Below, one piece after another: positions 1 through 9,200 of a stretch of DNA of 64,000 nt. Numbering within the stretch: position 1 is the first letter of the stretch; each line of letters begins with the position of its first letter. The DNA comes from Sulfurovum sp. GTDB taxonomy: Bacteria; Campylobacterota; Campylobacteria; Campylobacterales; Sulfurovaceae. Position numbers and translations under genes: made by a program. The notes beneath the pieces were generated by a model, which was not told the DNA's origin, did no database searches, and saw nothing but the letters and a program-made list of their open reading frames with translations. The stretch spans positions 62,001-126,000 of the forward strand of contig JAUZSE010000011.1 of NCBI GenBank assembly GCA_030949725.1, written 5' to 3'.

Positions 1-1132
1 TTGAAAAGAAATCATTCATATTATCAAAATAGCCATGCCCGGCATAGATAAACTTATTGTCATAGCCATTTTGGGCAAATATTCTTCCAAAAGAGTCTAA
101 TGTATCGTTAATAGGTCTTTTGACGATACTTCTTCCTGCTGTAGGAGGAACAGATAGAATGACAGCTTCCATACCCCTTACTGTTCTTGTTCCTGTTGCA
201 AATAGATTATTGAAAAATAGAGATTTTTGGGTAAGCTTATCAAGGTTTGGTGTTAATCCTTTTTTATTGCCGTAAATACCCATGTATTCGGCACTCAAGC
301 TTTCAACCATTATGAAAATTACATTTCTTTTCTTGTCTTGTTTGGGATTAGTAAAACTTTTTGAAGTAATATCATCAAAGTTTTCTAGTTTTTTTAAATT
401 CTCAAATACTTCTTTTTTGGAGAGACTTTTATAAAACTCATTATATTCAAGTTCATTATGCCTAAACGCAGAAAAGAGTGAATATGTGCCATTTTTTGCT
501 AATTCATTATTGAAAATATTATGAGAAATCTCTGTATACCCCTGCTTATCAAATAGATTAAACAACACAATAGGTATGAGTAACAATATCCCAGAAACTT
601 TCAATCTATAGGTATAAGTTGTATTGTCCTCTTTTGTAAAAAAATAGTTTTTAAAATAAATAATAATAAATATACTTACTATAGCTATACCACTAAGGAT
701 ATAGGGAAGAGGGTAAGATTCTCTGATATTTCTAATGACTTCATGGGTATATACAAGGTAATCCACAGCGATAAAGTTAAATCTTTTTCCAAATTCTTCC
801 CAAAAAAAGTACTCACTGATACCATTAAATATCATACTAAAAAATATCATTATAGCTATTATGAATAATATAATTTTATGTAATCTTGTATTATATACTT
901 TTGTAGGTATGATAAAAAGGTATATTATTAGGGGGATAAAATAATAAAAAACCGTAATAACATCATAAAGTAAACCTACAGAAAACATTTGTAAGAGTGT
1001 TATCGCCTGTAATTCCACCTCATTAATCTCTAAAGACATCAATACTATTCTTGTAATGAAATTAATAATTAAAAAACTAATAATTAATGAGTACAAAAAA
1101 CTATATCTATTGTTTTTGATGAGTTTGAGCAT
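1..1132 (-). CDS. LTA synthase/phosphoglycerol transferase-like membrane sulfatase (partial)
   Basis: The reading frame opens at an ATG at 1132 behind AAGGATAG and runs off the left edge, so only about 377 N-terminal residues are visible. The first 230 or so residues hold several hydrophobic membrane segments. The soluble sulfatase-fold domain follows, with the motif NVIFIMVESLSAEYMG (metal-binding and nucleophile region of alkaline-phosphatase-like enzymes) and GTRTVRGMEA, where the Thr is the likely nucleophile by analogy with LtaS. The family transfers phosphoglycerol-type groups to envelope polymers or glycans from the outer face of the inner membrane. The exact substrate cannot be told. 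It lies downstream of selO on the same strand with a short gap. Confidence 0.8.
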   Translation of the reverse strand, partial: MLKLIKNNRYSFLYSLIISFLIINFITRIVLMSLEINEVELQAITLLQMFSVGLLYDVITVFYYFIPLIIYLFIIPTKVYNTRLHKIILFIIAIMIFFSMIFNGISEYFFWEEFGKRFNFIAVDYLVYTHEVIRNIRESYPLPYILSGIAIVSIFIIIYFKNYFFTKEDNTTYTYRLKVSGILLLIPIVLFNLFDKQGYTEISHNIFNNELAKNGTYSLFSAFRHNELEYNEFYKSLSKKEVFENLKKLENFDDITSKSFTNPKQDKKRNVIFIMVESLSAEYMGIYGNKKGLTPNLDKLTQKSLFFNNLFATGTRTVRGMEAVILSVPPTAGRSIVKRPINDTLDSFGRIFAQNGYDNKFIYAGHGYFDNMNDFFS

Positions 1133-1171
1133 ATTTATCTATCCTTTTTTTGCAGACAGTATATCATACTA

Positions 1172-2710
1172 CTACGAAGAACAACTAAGTTGCACATTAT
1201 TAGTCTTCATAGGTGCAGGTTTACATAAATATTCTAATTCTGGATGCTCATCAAAAGGTGCTAGTGCTACAATGAGAAGCTCATTGACCATAGAAAAGTC
1301 ATCTTGTTCGGCTTTTACTATGGCTTCTTGAAGTATATGGTTTTTGAGTATATATTTTGGGTTTATTTTTAGCATCTTTTGCTGACGGACATCTTCACTC
1401 AACGTCTCTTTTTTTAAGCGTTGGCTATAGCTATCTAGCCATTTATCTAAAGGTTCTCTATTGACACAAGAGGCTAAGATATTGGATTTATTTTTATCTA
1501 CGCTAAAACGAGAGAGTTTTCTAAAAAAAAGTGTGTAATCTATGGTTGAACTTCCCAATGCTCTCATCATAGATTCTAAAAGTTCTTTGTCTTCATCTTC
1601 TTTTCTATAGAGTCCCATTTTATCATAAAGTAAGGTTTGGTATACTTTTGTATACGTACTCCAAAAAGTATCGGTAAGTATTTCTTCACTCAGGTCATAC
1701 TCTATAAGTGGGGAGAGTACACGTGCCAACATATCCAAATTCCAACGGGCAGCGATGGGTTGATTCTTGAAACTATACAGACCTTGTTTGTCGGTTTCAT
1801 TGCATACATTGTGTGGGTTATAATCATCCAAAAATGCAAAAGGTCCGTAGTCTATGGTTCTACCATCTATAGACATATTGTCCGTATTCATGACCCCATG
1901 GTTAAAGCCTACACTTTGCCATTTGGCTATGGTGATTGCTGTATTTTTGACTATCTGCGTATACATATTTAAGTACATATCTTCCGAATTTTTAAGAGAT
2001 GGAAAACTCTCGTCTATCACATAATCAGCAAGATCTTTGAGTTTGTCATGTTCTCCTGAAGCATAAAAGTATTCAAAAGTCCCAAAACGAACCCAAGTAG
2101 GAGATAAGCGTAATACTATAGCACCTTTCTCAGGTTTTTCACGTCTCACATCTGTATAACTTCCTATGAGTGCCAAAGCACGAGAGGTCGCAATGCCCAG
2201 ACCATACATAGCCTCAGATATAAGGTACTCACGTAATGATGAACGAAGTACAGCTCTACCATCACCAAGACGAGAGTAGGAAGTGAGTCCCGCACCTTTG
2301 AGTTGTAAGTTCTGTCCCTGTACTTTGCCTAGGTTTATCACCCGTCCATCGCCCAATAGTCCTGTAAATTCACCAAACTGATGCCCACCATAACACATAG
2401 CAAAAGTCTCAGACCCCTCTAATTTTGTTTCTCCATTGACAATACTAAGAAGTGCTTCATCCAAAGCCAAATCCTCATCCACACCCAAGAGATTTGCAGC
2501 ACTTTGTGAAGAGGAAATGAGGAAAGGTTTATCTAGTGGGGTGGGCGCTACTTTTTGGTAAAAAGTAGGTGCTAGATCTAAGTAGGGTGTTGTGAGTTTT
2601 AAGTTTGAAAATTTCATACTTCGTTTTATCAAGTTAATCTTTAAAGTTTGCTTTTTATTAGATAAGCTAGATAAAGGGTTGTAAGTAGAAATATGTTGTA
2701 CTATTGCCAC
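1172..2710 (-). CDS. selO: Protein adenylyltransferase SelO (YdiU/UPF0061 family)
   Basis: This is a full-length SelO pseudokinase-type AMPylator, which transfers AMP to protein Ser/Thr/Tyr and is linked to redox stress in other bacteria. Visible motifs are GDGRAVLRSSLREYL in the nucleotide-binding part, HGVMNTDN and DYGPFAFLDDY in the metal/catalytic part. The C-terminus ends in CSS, the position where eukaryotic SelO carries selenocysteine. The frame can begin at GTG 2710 (GAGGGG eight bases upstream, inside the pdxJ end) or at ATG 2617, residue 32. The shorter form fits the usual family N-terminus better (KLTTPYLDLAPTFY shortly after the start). It directly follows pdxJ and probably shares its transcript. 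Confidence 0.88.
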   Translation of the reverse strand: MAIVQHISTYNPLSSLSNKKQTLKINLIKRSMKFSNLKLTTPYLDLAPTFYQKVAPTPLDKPFLISSSQSAANLLGVDEDLALDEALLSIVNGETKLEGSETFAMCYGGHQFGEFTGLLGDGRVINLGKVQGQNLQLKGAGLTSYSRLGDGRAVLRSSLREYLISEAMYGLGIATSRALALIGSYTDVRREKPEKGAIVLRLSPTWVRFGTFEYFYASGEHDKLKDLADYVIDESFPSLKNSEDMYLNMYTQIVKNTAITIAKWQSVGFNHGVMNTDNMSIDGRTIDYGPFAFLDDYNPHNVCNETDKQGLYSFKNQPIAARWNLDMLARVLSPLIEYDLSEEILTDTFWSTYTKVYQTLLYDKMGLYRKEDEDKELLESMMRALGSSTIDYTLFFRKLSRFSVDKNKSNILASCVNREPLDKWLDSYSQRLKKETLSEDVRQQKMLKINPKYILKNHILQEAIVKAEQDDFSMVNELLIVALAPFDEHPELEYLCKPAPMKTNNVQLSCSS

Positions 2711-2714
2711 GTTT

Positions 2715-3497
2715 TCAGCCCCTCAACAATTCCTTCATATCCACAATAGCCTGTTCAAGACCCGTGTACACAGAACGAGCAATGATACTTTGACCGATAT
2801 TAAGTTCCTCTATACTCTTTATGTTGGCTATCTCTTTTACATTTTGCATATTTAAGCCATGACCTGCTGCTACACGTAGGTTAAGTTTCTTGGCTTCAGT
2901 AGCAAGTAAACGTAAGTTACTAAGTTCATCTTTTAACATTTGTTGGAGGACTTTGCGTGGGAAATCAAGTGCTTTTATGCTGTGGTGTGTTTTGGGGAGA
3001 TTTGTGTAGAGCATGGCATAAATATTGGCATATTTACCCGTATGAAACTCTATCCATTCTACACCTAAATCTACAGAAGCTTTGACTGCCTCAAGGCTAG
3101 GGTCTATAAAGAGTGAAACTTCTATCTCTTCATTTTGCAATCTCTGTATAGCTTCTTTGAGTTTGGGTTGTTCGCCTATGACTGCTAAACCACCTTCGGT
3201 TGTCACTTCTTCTCTTTTTTCAGGAACTAGGGTGACGCGATGGGGTCTGAAATCGCAGGCGATGTCTATCATCTCAGCCGAGATTGCACACTCAAGATTA
3301 ACAGGAAGAGACGAGAGTGCGATGATATGTTTTGCATCCATGTCTTGCATATGCCGTCTGTCTTCACGCAGATGTATGGTTATTTGATCTGCTCCTGCAC
3401 GCTTACAGATACTCAAGGCATCCAAAGGATCGGGATCTGCAACTTTACGTGCCTCTCTAAGTACTGCGATGTGGTCTATGTTTACACCTAATAACAT
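2715..3497 (-). CDS. pdxJ: Pyridoxine 5'-phosphate synthase PdxJ
   Basis: PdxJ condenses 3-amino-2-oxopropyl phosphate (from PdxA) with 1-deoxy-D-xylulose 5-phosphate to give pyridoxine 5'-phosphate. The 260-residue length is normal for the Campylobacterota version. Signature stretches include NIDHIAVLREAR at residues 6-17, HLREDRRHM at 42-50 (active-site His and phosphate contacts), ECAISAEM, EFHTGKYA and AAGHGLN near residue 212. The ATG lies one base after the stop of the upstream small membrane gene, and selO starts within five bases of its end, so these three genes form a tight set. pdxA, usually next to pdxJ in this phylum, is not seen here. Confidence 0.96.
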   Translation of the reverse strand: MLLGVNIDHIAVLREARKVADPDPLDALSICKRAGADQITIHLREDRRHMQDMDAKHIIALSSLPVNLECAISAEMIDIACDFRPHRVTLVPEKREEVTTEGGLAVIGEQPKLKEAIQRLQNEEIEVSLFIDPSLEAVKASVDLGVEWIEFHTGKYANIYAMLYTNLPKTHHSIKALDFPRKVLQQMLKDELSNLRLLATEAKKLNLRVAAGHGLNMQNVKEIANIKSIEELNIGQSIIARSVYTGLEQAIVDMKELLRG

Positions 3498-3498
3498 G

Positions 3499-3858
3499 CT
3501 AATTTTCCTTATTTGAAGAAGTTTCTACTGCTTTTCTTTTTTTGTAGCTTCGCTTTACAGGTTTATGCTCTTGTATGATTGTTTTTGTCTTTTTTAAAGA
3601 AAGATTATAAAACCATATAATCCCTAAAATAAGTACTGCTCCTATAAGAAAATGGTAAATCACAATCCCAGCCACGATACCATATATGAAATTTAAAAGA
3701 TGCTGTTTTTCTAACTTTTCATCAAGGGTCATAAAAGATTCATCTTTTTTAAAAATAGAAATGGCATTAGAGAAGAAATTGCCTGTCATTTCAAGAAGAC
3801 TGGAGCCTTTTTCTTTGATGCTTTGTAGTGAAAAGTTATTTTTTTCTGTTTGATTCAT
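3499..3858 (-). CDS. Small membrane protein of unknown function
   Basis: I do not recognise this 119-residue protein. It has a charged, Ser/Lys-rich N-terminal half (about residues 1-55), then a hydrophobic span at about residues 55-87 that may form one long or two short membrane helices, and a very basic Lys/Arg tail (KRSYKKRK). It is the first gene of the set with pdxJ and selO, with its stop one base before the pdxJ ATG. A role in membrane association is all that can be inferred. Confidence 0.6.
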   Translation of the reverse strand: MNQTEKNNFSLQSIKEKGSSLLEMTGNFFSNAISIFKKDESFMTLDEKLEKQHLLNFIYGIVAGIVIYHFLIGAVLILGIIWFYNLSLKKTKTIIQEHKPVKRSYKKRKAVETSSNKEN

Positions 3859-3923
3859 AGGTACTCTTTTTTTGTATATATGTCATTATAGCATAGGTGG
3901 ATAAATCCAACCATAACTAACAT

Positions 3924-3934
3924 TATGATAAAAT
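3924..3934 (+). promoter_or_regulatory. Likely -10 promoter element of argG
   Basis: TATGATAAAAT lies 30 bases before the argG ATG at 3964 and 66 bases from the divergent small membrane gene. The GATAAAAT form recurs before two other genes in this window (19838-19847 and 47766-47775), matching the strong -10 / weak -35 habit of Campylobacterota sigma-70 promoters. No clear -35 box is seen. Confidence 0.45.
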
Positions 3935-3963
3935 CTTGTCAATATTATAACAAAGGCTACGGT

Positions 3964-5218
3964 ATGGCAAAAAGAAAGATCAAAAAAGCAGTATTGGCTT
4001 ATTCTGGTGGGTTAGATACGAGTATAATTTTAAAATGGCTTCAAGATGAGTATGAGTGTGAAGTGGTGACTTTTACTGCGGATCTAGGTCAGGGTGAAGA
4101 GGTAGAACCTGCACGTGTAAAAGCACTGGCTATGGGGATCAAAGAAGAGAATATCTTTATATTGGATCTCAAAGAAGAGTTTGTAAAAGACTTTGTTTTC
4201 CCTATGTTTAGAGCCAATGCTATTTATGAGGGAGAGTATTTATTGGGTACTTCTATAGCACGTCCACTCATAGCAAAAAAGCAGATAGAGATTGCACATC
4301 AAACAGGTGCTGACGCAGTAAGTCATGGTGCTACTGGTAAAGGGAATGATCAAGTACGTTTTGAGCTTGGGTATCTTGCTCTTGATCCAGATATCGCTGT
4401 GATCGCACCGTGGAGAGAATGGGACTTAAATTCTCGTACAAAACTTCTTGATTATGCAAAAGAGCATGGCATAGATATTGACAACAAAGGTCAAGCCAAA
4501 CCATATTCTATGGATGCCAATCTCTTACATATCTCATATGAGGGTGAACATTTGGAAAACCCTTATGCAGAACCTGAAGAAGCTATGTGGTTGTGGTCTG
4601 TGAGTCCTGAAGAATGCACCAGATAAAGCGGAGTATATTACCCTCTCTTTCATCAAGGGTGACCCCGTAGCTATCAACGGTGAAGAGATGAGTCCAGCGA
4701 CGATTCTTACTCAACTAAACGCTTATGGTAATAAGCATGGCATAGGGCGTATTGATATTGTAGAAAACCGTATGGTGGGGATGAAAGCCCGTGGTTGTTA
4801 TGAGACTCCAGGTGGAACTATCATGCTTAAAGCACATAGAGCTATAGAGTCTATCACTTTAGACCGTGAAGAAGCACATATGAAAGATGAGCTTATGCCT
4901 AAGTATGCAAAACTCATTTATAACGGTTTATGGTGGTCTCCAGAACGTCGCATGTTACAAGCTGCCATTGATGCAACACAAGATCAAGTACAAGGTGATG
5001 TAAAACTGAAACTCTACAAAGGCTCTGTTACAGTAGTAGGTAGAAAATCAGACAGAACACTCTACTCTGAAGAACACTCAACATTTGAAGCAGATGATGT
5101 CTATGATCAAAAAGATGCTGAAGGGTTCATTCGTTTGAATGCATTGCGTTTTATGATCGAAGGCAAAAAGCAGCCTGAACGTATAGCTACACTTATCGGG
5201 AAGGTAGAAGAAGACTAA
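3964..5218 (+). pseudogene. argG: Argininosuccinate synthase ArgG, single-base frameshift
   Basis: ArgG joins citrulline and aspartate using ATP in arginine synthesis. The start is the ATG at 3964 ([20 protein letters not shown], with the ATP-binding SGGLDTS). The first frame ends at 4626; the second resumes as [17 protein letters not shown] and runs to 5218. Deleting one T at about 4615 (GAA-T-GCACCA) joins them into a 417-residue protein of normal family length with all usual blocks, including [13 protein letters not shown] and [14 protein letters not shown]. There is no other damage, so a sequencing error is more likely than a dead gene. Confidence 0.92.
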
Positions 5219-5228
5219 GGTCTTAGCT

Positions 5229-5263
5229 ACTCACAACATCAACAGTATGTAAATGTTGTGAGT
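5229..5263. terminator. Bidirectional hairpin between argG and the nitrate reductase gene
   Basis: An 11-bp perfect inverted repeat, ACTCACAACAT at 5229-5239 and ATGTTGTGAGT at 5253-5263, sits between two convergent genes. An outer GTCTTAG (5220-5226)/CTAAGAC (5269-5275) pair could extend the stem. There is no clear U-tract on either side, so the position argues for a terminator more than the sequence does. Confidence 0.55.
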
Positions 5264-5268
5264 GTCAT

Positions 5269-7578
5269 CTAAGACGCATCGGAAGTTTTAACTTTCTCCT
5301 CTACAAATACTTTTTCATCATAAACTTTTATGCCTTCGAGATACCCAGCTATTTCTATCTCTTCATAGACGATACCCTCAGGTACAGCTTCAGAGTGTAG
5401 TTGAACGGCACATTGTTTGTAGTTGGGTTCAAAAGATTTGGGATCAAACTCTGGGATGGTGATATTGTTGATAAGTTGCTCATTATAATGAAAAGGTACA
5501 AAGACATTTCCCTCACGTACAGTTTCAGATATTTTGACTATCACATCTTCCACACGACCACGTGTCCCTGAAAGTGCTATACGATCCCCAGATTTTACTT
5601 GGAGTTTTAAGGCATCTTTAGGACTTAAGTCTACCCATGCTTCAGGAGCTAAGAGTATCAAGTATACCTATGGTGCCTGTTTTGGTTCTGGTGTGAAACT
5701 GTTCTACGGTTCTTCCTGTATTTAAAATGATGGGAAGACCTGCACATGCCATTTCGGTGAGAGGTTTCCAGTCAACAGGAAGTAGGTTGGCTTTTCCATT
5801 TGCAGTTTTGCATGGCATATCGGGGGAGTAGAGACGTTTGGTGCCTTCAGGTGATTTTTCATTACAAGGCCACTGTATGCCTCCTAGTTGTTCTATCTTT
5901 TCATAAGACATTTCAGAGTAGTCACAAAGTTGCCCCTTGCTCACACGTTTAATCTCATCAAATACATCTCTAGGTGTTTTAAAATCTTTAAAGAGTAATG
6001 CGTGCTTGTCTTCAAAGTATTCAGAAAATTCTAAAACGATGTCAAGATCTGCTTTGGAATCACCCAAGGGTTCTACTGCTTTTTTCGCATAGTTACAACG
6101 TCTCTCAGAGTTGGTATAACAGCCTTCTTTCTCAGACCATGTGGCAGCTGCAAAGACTACGTCTGCTACTTGTGCCGTGTCGGACATAAAAGAGTCTTGA
6201 ACGACTAATATATCTAACTTTTTGAGGGCTTCACGTAAAGCATTTTGGTCAGGAAAAGAAACAAGAGGGTTGGTAGCAACCACCCATAAAGCTTTGATCT
6301 CACCTCTATTGATGGCATCTATAATTTGTGGATAAGCATAGCCCCTTTTGTTTGGTACTAAATCCACAGGGACATTAACAATGTCTGCAAAAGCTTGTCT
6401 GTCAGAGTCAGATGCATAATTTCTATACCCAGGGATGGAAGAGGTAAATCCAAACTCTCTTGTCCCCATAGCATTACACTGACCCGTGATAGACATAGGA
6501 GAAGCACCCTCACGACCTATGTTCCCAGTGATGAGTGCAAGGTTACAGATGGCAGAGACGGTATCCGTACCAATGCTACTTTGGTTGACTCCCATCGTCC
6601 ATGCAGACATTACTGCGTCTGCTTGTGCGTATATTTTAGCTAGGTTATAGAGTTCTTTTACGTCTATACCTGTGATTTCTGCTACAACTTGTGGAGGATA
6701 GTTAGCTAAAATGTGTTTTTTGAACGCCATAGAACCATTGGTGCGTTCCTTTGATAAACTTCTCATCTTCCCATCCTTGTTGAAAAATGATGTAACAAAG
6801 ACCATTGATCAAGTGCCAAATCTGAACGAGGTTTTAGTGGTACAAATATGTCTGCCATTTGTGCAGTCTTAGACTTGCGTGGGTCTATTACTATGATCTT
6901 TGGGGTCTTAGGGTTCTTAGCGATATGCAGTTTTAAGATAGGGTGATTGTCGGCTATATTTGCACCTATAAGCATGATGACATCTGCTTTTTCAAAGTCT
7001 TCATAACATCCTGTAGGACCATCCGATCCAAAGGTCTGTTTGTAACCCATAACAGCAGAGGACATACACAGTGTAGTATTCCCATCAAAGTTGTTCGTTT
7101 CAAGTCCCAATTGTACAAATTTACCCAAAGCATAAAAATCTTCAGTCAGGAGTTGCCCTGTAGAGATGACTGCTACTGCACCTTTACCATGTGCTTCTTG
7201 TATGCGTTTAAATTCATCTGATGTATGTTTAAAAGTCTCTTCCCAAGTACTAGGAGTGAGTTCACCGTTTTTACGTATGAGAGGTGCTTCTACACGAGAA
7301 TCTGCATATATCATGGTATGTTCACTCAAACCTTTAGGGCAGAGTGTCCCAAAGTTGACAGAGTGCAAAGGATCCCCTTTAGAGTAAACAGCCTTACCAG
7401 CCTTCACCCCAATGTACATCCCACACCCCACACCACAGTAACCACAAGTAGTACGCACCCATTTGTCAGGTGCTTTGTCTTTGGCTACTTTTCCAAAGAT
7501 AGGGTCATCTACCAATGCGTATTTGTCTTCTTTGATGTCGAAGCCTAAAAAGGCTTTTGTTTTTTGTATTAAACTCAT
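5269..7578 (-). pseudogene. Assimilatory-type molybdopterin nitrate reductase catalytic subunit, three single-base frameshifts
   Basis: This is a Nas/NarB-type bis-MGD enzyme that reduces nitrate to nitrite. Near the N-terminus it has the 4Fe-4S motif TTCGYCGVGCGM followed by GTLCPKG, then TTLCMSSAVMGYKQTFGSDGP, GQCNAMGTREFGF and, near the C-terminus, NTGRTVEQFHTRTKTG. There is no twin-arginine signal, so the enzyme should be cytoplasmic. The gene breaks into three frames; removing one base at about 6810, one at about 6749 and one at about 5657 joins them (LALINGLCYIIFQQ, FIKERTNGSMAFKK, GILDLLAPEAW) into about 768 residues, normal for the family. It is the last gene after the nitrite reductase and the DmsBC-like gene. 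AAGGAAT precedes the ATG at 7578. Confidence 0.88.
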
Positions 7579-7592
7579 TTTGTTATTCCTTT

Positions 7593-9200
7593 CTAGTGTC
7601 TCTGATTCCCAGCAAAGAAATTCCCTGCCAAACCTAAAGGTACAACGGTTCTATAGAACAGATAACGTCCTACTAGTTCACTTACAAATGCACCAATCGT
7701 AGCAATAACCAATGTCGCAATAGCCAATCCAACAAGCCCACTAGCAGTAAATAAGATAGCTAAGAGAGGTAATCCTAAAGCAAACAATGCCAAAGAATAT
7801 ACTCTAAACTTCTTTAGAGTAGCAAAATGTTCCTCAAGCAGGATACGGCTTCTGTTGTACTGGTAATAAAGTGGTTCTTCTTTGTCTAAGTGTTTGTAAA
7901 ACATCATTTCTTCATAAATGACCAGAGCTTGTCCCATACCTGCTAAGAGTGTGATAGCCAAAAGTACCATCACGCCTTGTGTACCATTGACGATGAGTAG
8001 GGCGGTAGCGATGAGTAAAAAGCCTACATAACTTGTGCCAAAGAATTTTTTGTTTGTGCTTACTCTGTCCCATGAGGGTCTAGCTCTGATACGGTATATC
8101 ATCGCTTGGGCGTAGATACCGAAGATCCCTATGGCTAAAGTAATAGATTCAACCAAAAGTAATACAAAACCACTTACTTCTAAGAAGTATAGTAGTACTA
8201 CCAAAGAATCTAATCCTGTAAATGCCCCAAGAGCAATGGCTTCACGGCTTAGCCATGAAGTACGCCAATTCCTCATAGCCGTGAGTGCCATGATAGGACG
8301 ACCAAGATGCAAGGCAGAAAGTGGCAAGCCAATGGCAGAAGGCAAAAAGGCTAACAGTGCCATAGTTATGGTAGGTTCAGGTAAGTTAAATCCTAAACTA
8401 AAAAGTAATTGCCCTAAAAATAGAGCTATAAATGCCCCTAAACTCACTTGTGTAAGTACTGTCATAAACACTAGAGGCAGTTCAGAATGTGCAGGTTTCA
8501 AGAGGTGTTCATCTGCCACACGTATCTCTTCTCCCTCTTTGAGTTCTGGTAGGGTGTAACGTGTGGTGGGTTTACAAATTTCTGTATCTGGCAAATGTGG
8601 TGCTACACCTTCTTTTTCCATATCAGTTTCTAGCCAGTCCTTGACATTAAAGACTTCTATTTCTATGGCATTGGATGGACAAGCTTGTACACAAGCAGGA
8701 CTTTGCCCCATCTCTAGTTTATCAGCACACATATGACACTTGGTTACGATGCCTCTATCAGCGTTAAAGGACGGTACTTCATAGGGGCAGTTCCATGTAC
8801 AGTATTGACAGCCGATACAGCTAGGATCATCATGCCAGACGATACCATTGTCAAACTTGACATAAGATTCTGTAGGACAGCCTATGAGACATTCGGGTTC
8901 TATACAGTGGTTACAGCTCATGGAGTTGAAAAGTTGTAAGGTATCTGGAAATTCACCCATTTCCATCTCTCCGACTCGTCTCCATTTGATGTCATCATGG
9001 TTTGCATTTTGTTCGTTGCATGCTACTTCACAACAATGACACCCTACACAAGCCGTAGCATCAAAATGAAAACGATACTGTTCACCTTCACCAAGGTCTG
9101 GGAGGTCTATACTGTAGTTACCACATTGCATACCCGTGTTTGTTTTGTGGTTTATGAAATCTGCTAGAGGAGTGTCTTTCGTGAGTGCTTCTACTGGCAT
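7593..9200 (-). CDS. Fused DmsB-like four-cluster ferredoxin and DmsC-like membrane anchor
   Basis: One 535-residue protein joins two usually separate subunits. Residues about 45-200 carry four 4Fe-4S cysteine groups of the DmsB/NrfC type: CVGCHCCEVACN, CNHCIEPECLIGC, CIGCQYCTWNCPYEVP and CHMCADKLE...CVQACP. Residues about 240-530 form some eight hydrophobic helices of the DmsC type, with HLGRP and the RNWRTSWLSRE block. DmsC proteins take electrons from quinol. Its place between nitrite reductase and nitrate reductase suggests it feeds quinol electrons to one or both; that is an inference. Its ATG overlaps the stop of the nitrite reductase gene (TAATG), so translation is probably coupled. 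Confidence 0.85.
   Translation of the reverse strand: MPVEALTKDTPLADFINHKTNTGMQCGNYSIDLPDLGEGEQYRFHFDATACVGCHCCEVACNEQNANHDDIKWRRVGEMEMGEFPDTLQLFNSMSCNHCIEPECLIGCPTESYVKFDNGIVWHDDPSCIGCQYCTWNCPYEVPSFNADRGIVTKCHMCADKLEMGQSPACVQACPSNAIEIEVFNVKDWLETDMEKEGVAPHLPDTEICKPTTRYTLPELKEGEEIRVADEHLLKPAHSELPLVFMTVLTQVSLGAFIALFLGQLLFSLGFNLPEPTITMALLAFLPSAIGLPLSALHLGRPIMALTAMRNWRTSWLSREAIALGAFTGLDSLVVLLYFLEVSGFVLLLVESITLAIGIFGIYAQAMIYRIRARPSWDRVSTNKKFFGTSYVGFLLIATALLIVNGTQGVMVLLAITLLAGMGQALVIYEEMMFYKHLDKEEPLYYQYNRSRILLEEHFATLKKFRVYSLALFALGLPLLAILFTASGLVGLAIATLVIATIGAFVSELVGRYLFYRTVVPLGLAGNFFAGNQRH

Noticed and set aside
1056-1331. Short plus-strand frame near the left end
   Set aside because: It overlaps the antisense of the sulfatase start and the selO end and has no family likeness or promoter.
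4600-4640. Programmed frameshift in argG
   Set aside because: The site GAATGCACC is not slippery, and the family is not known to use recoding; a single inserted base is simpler.
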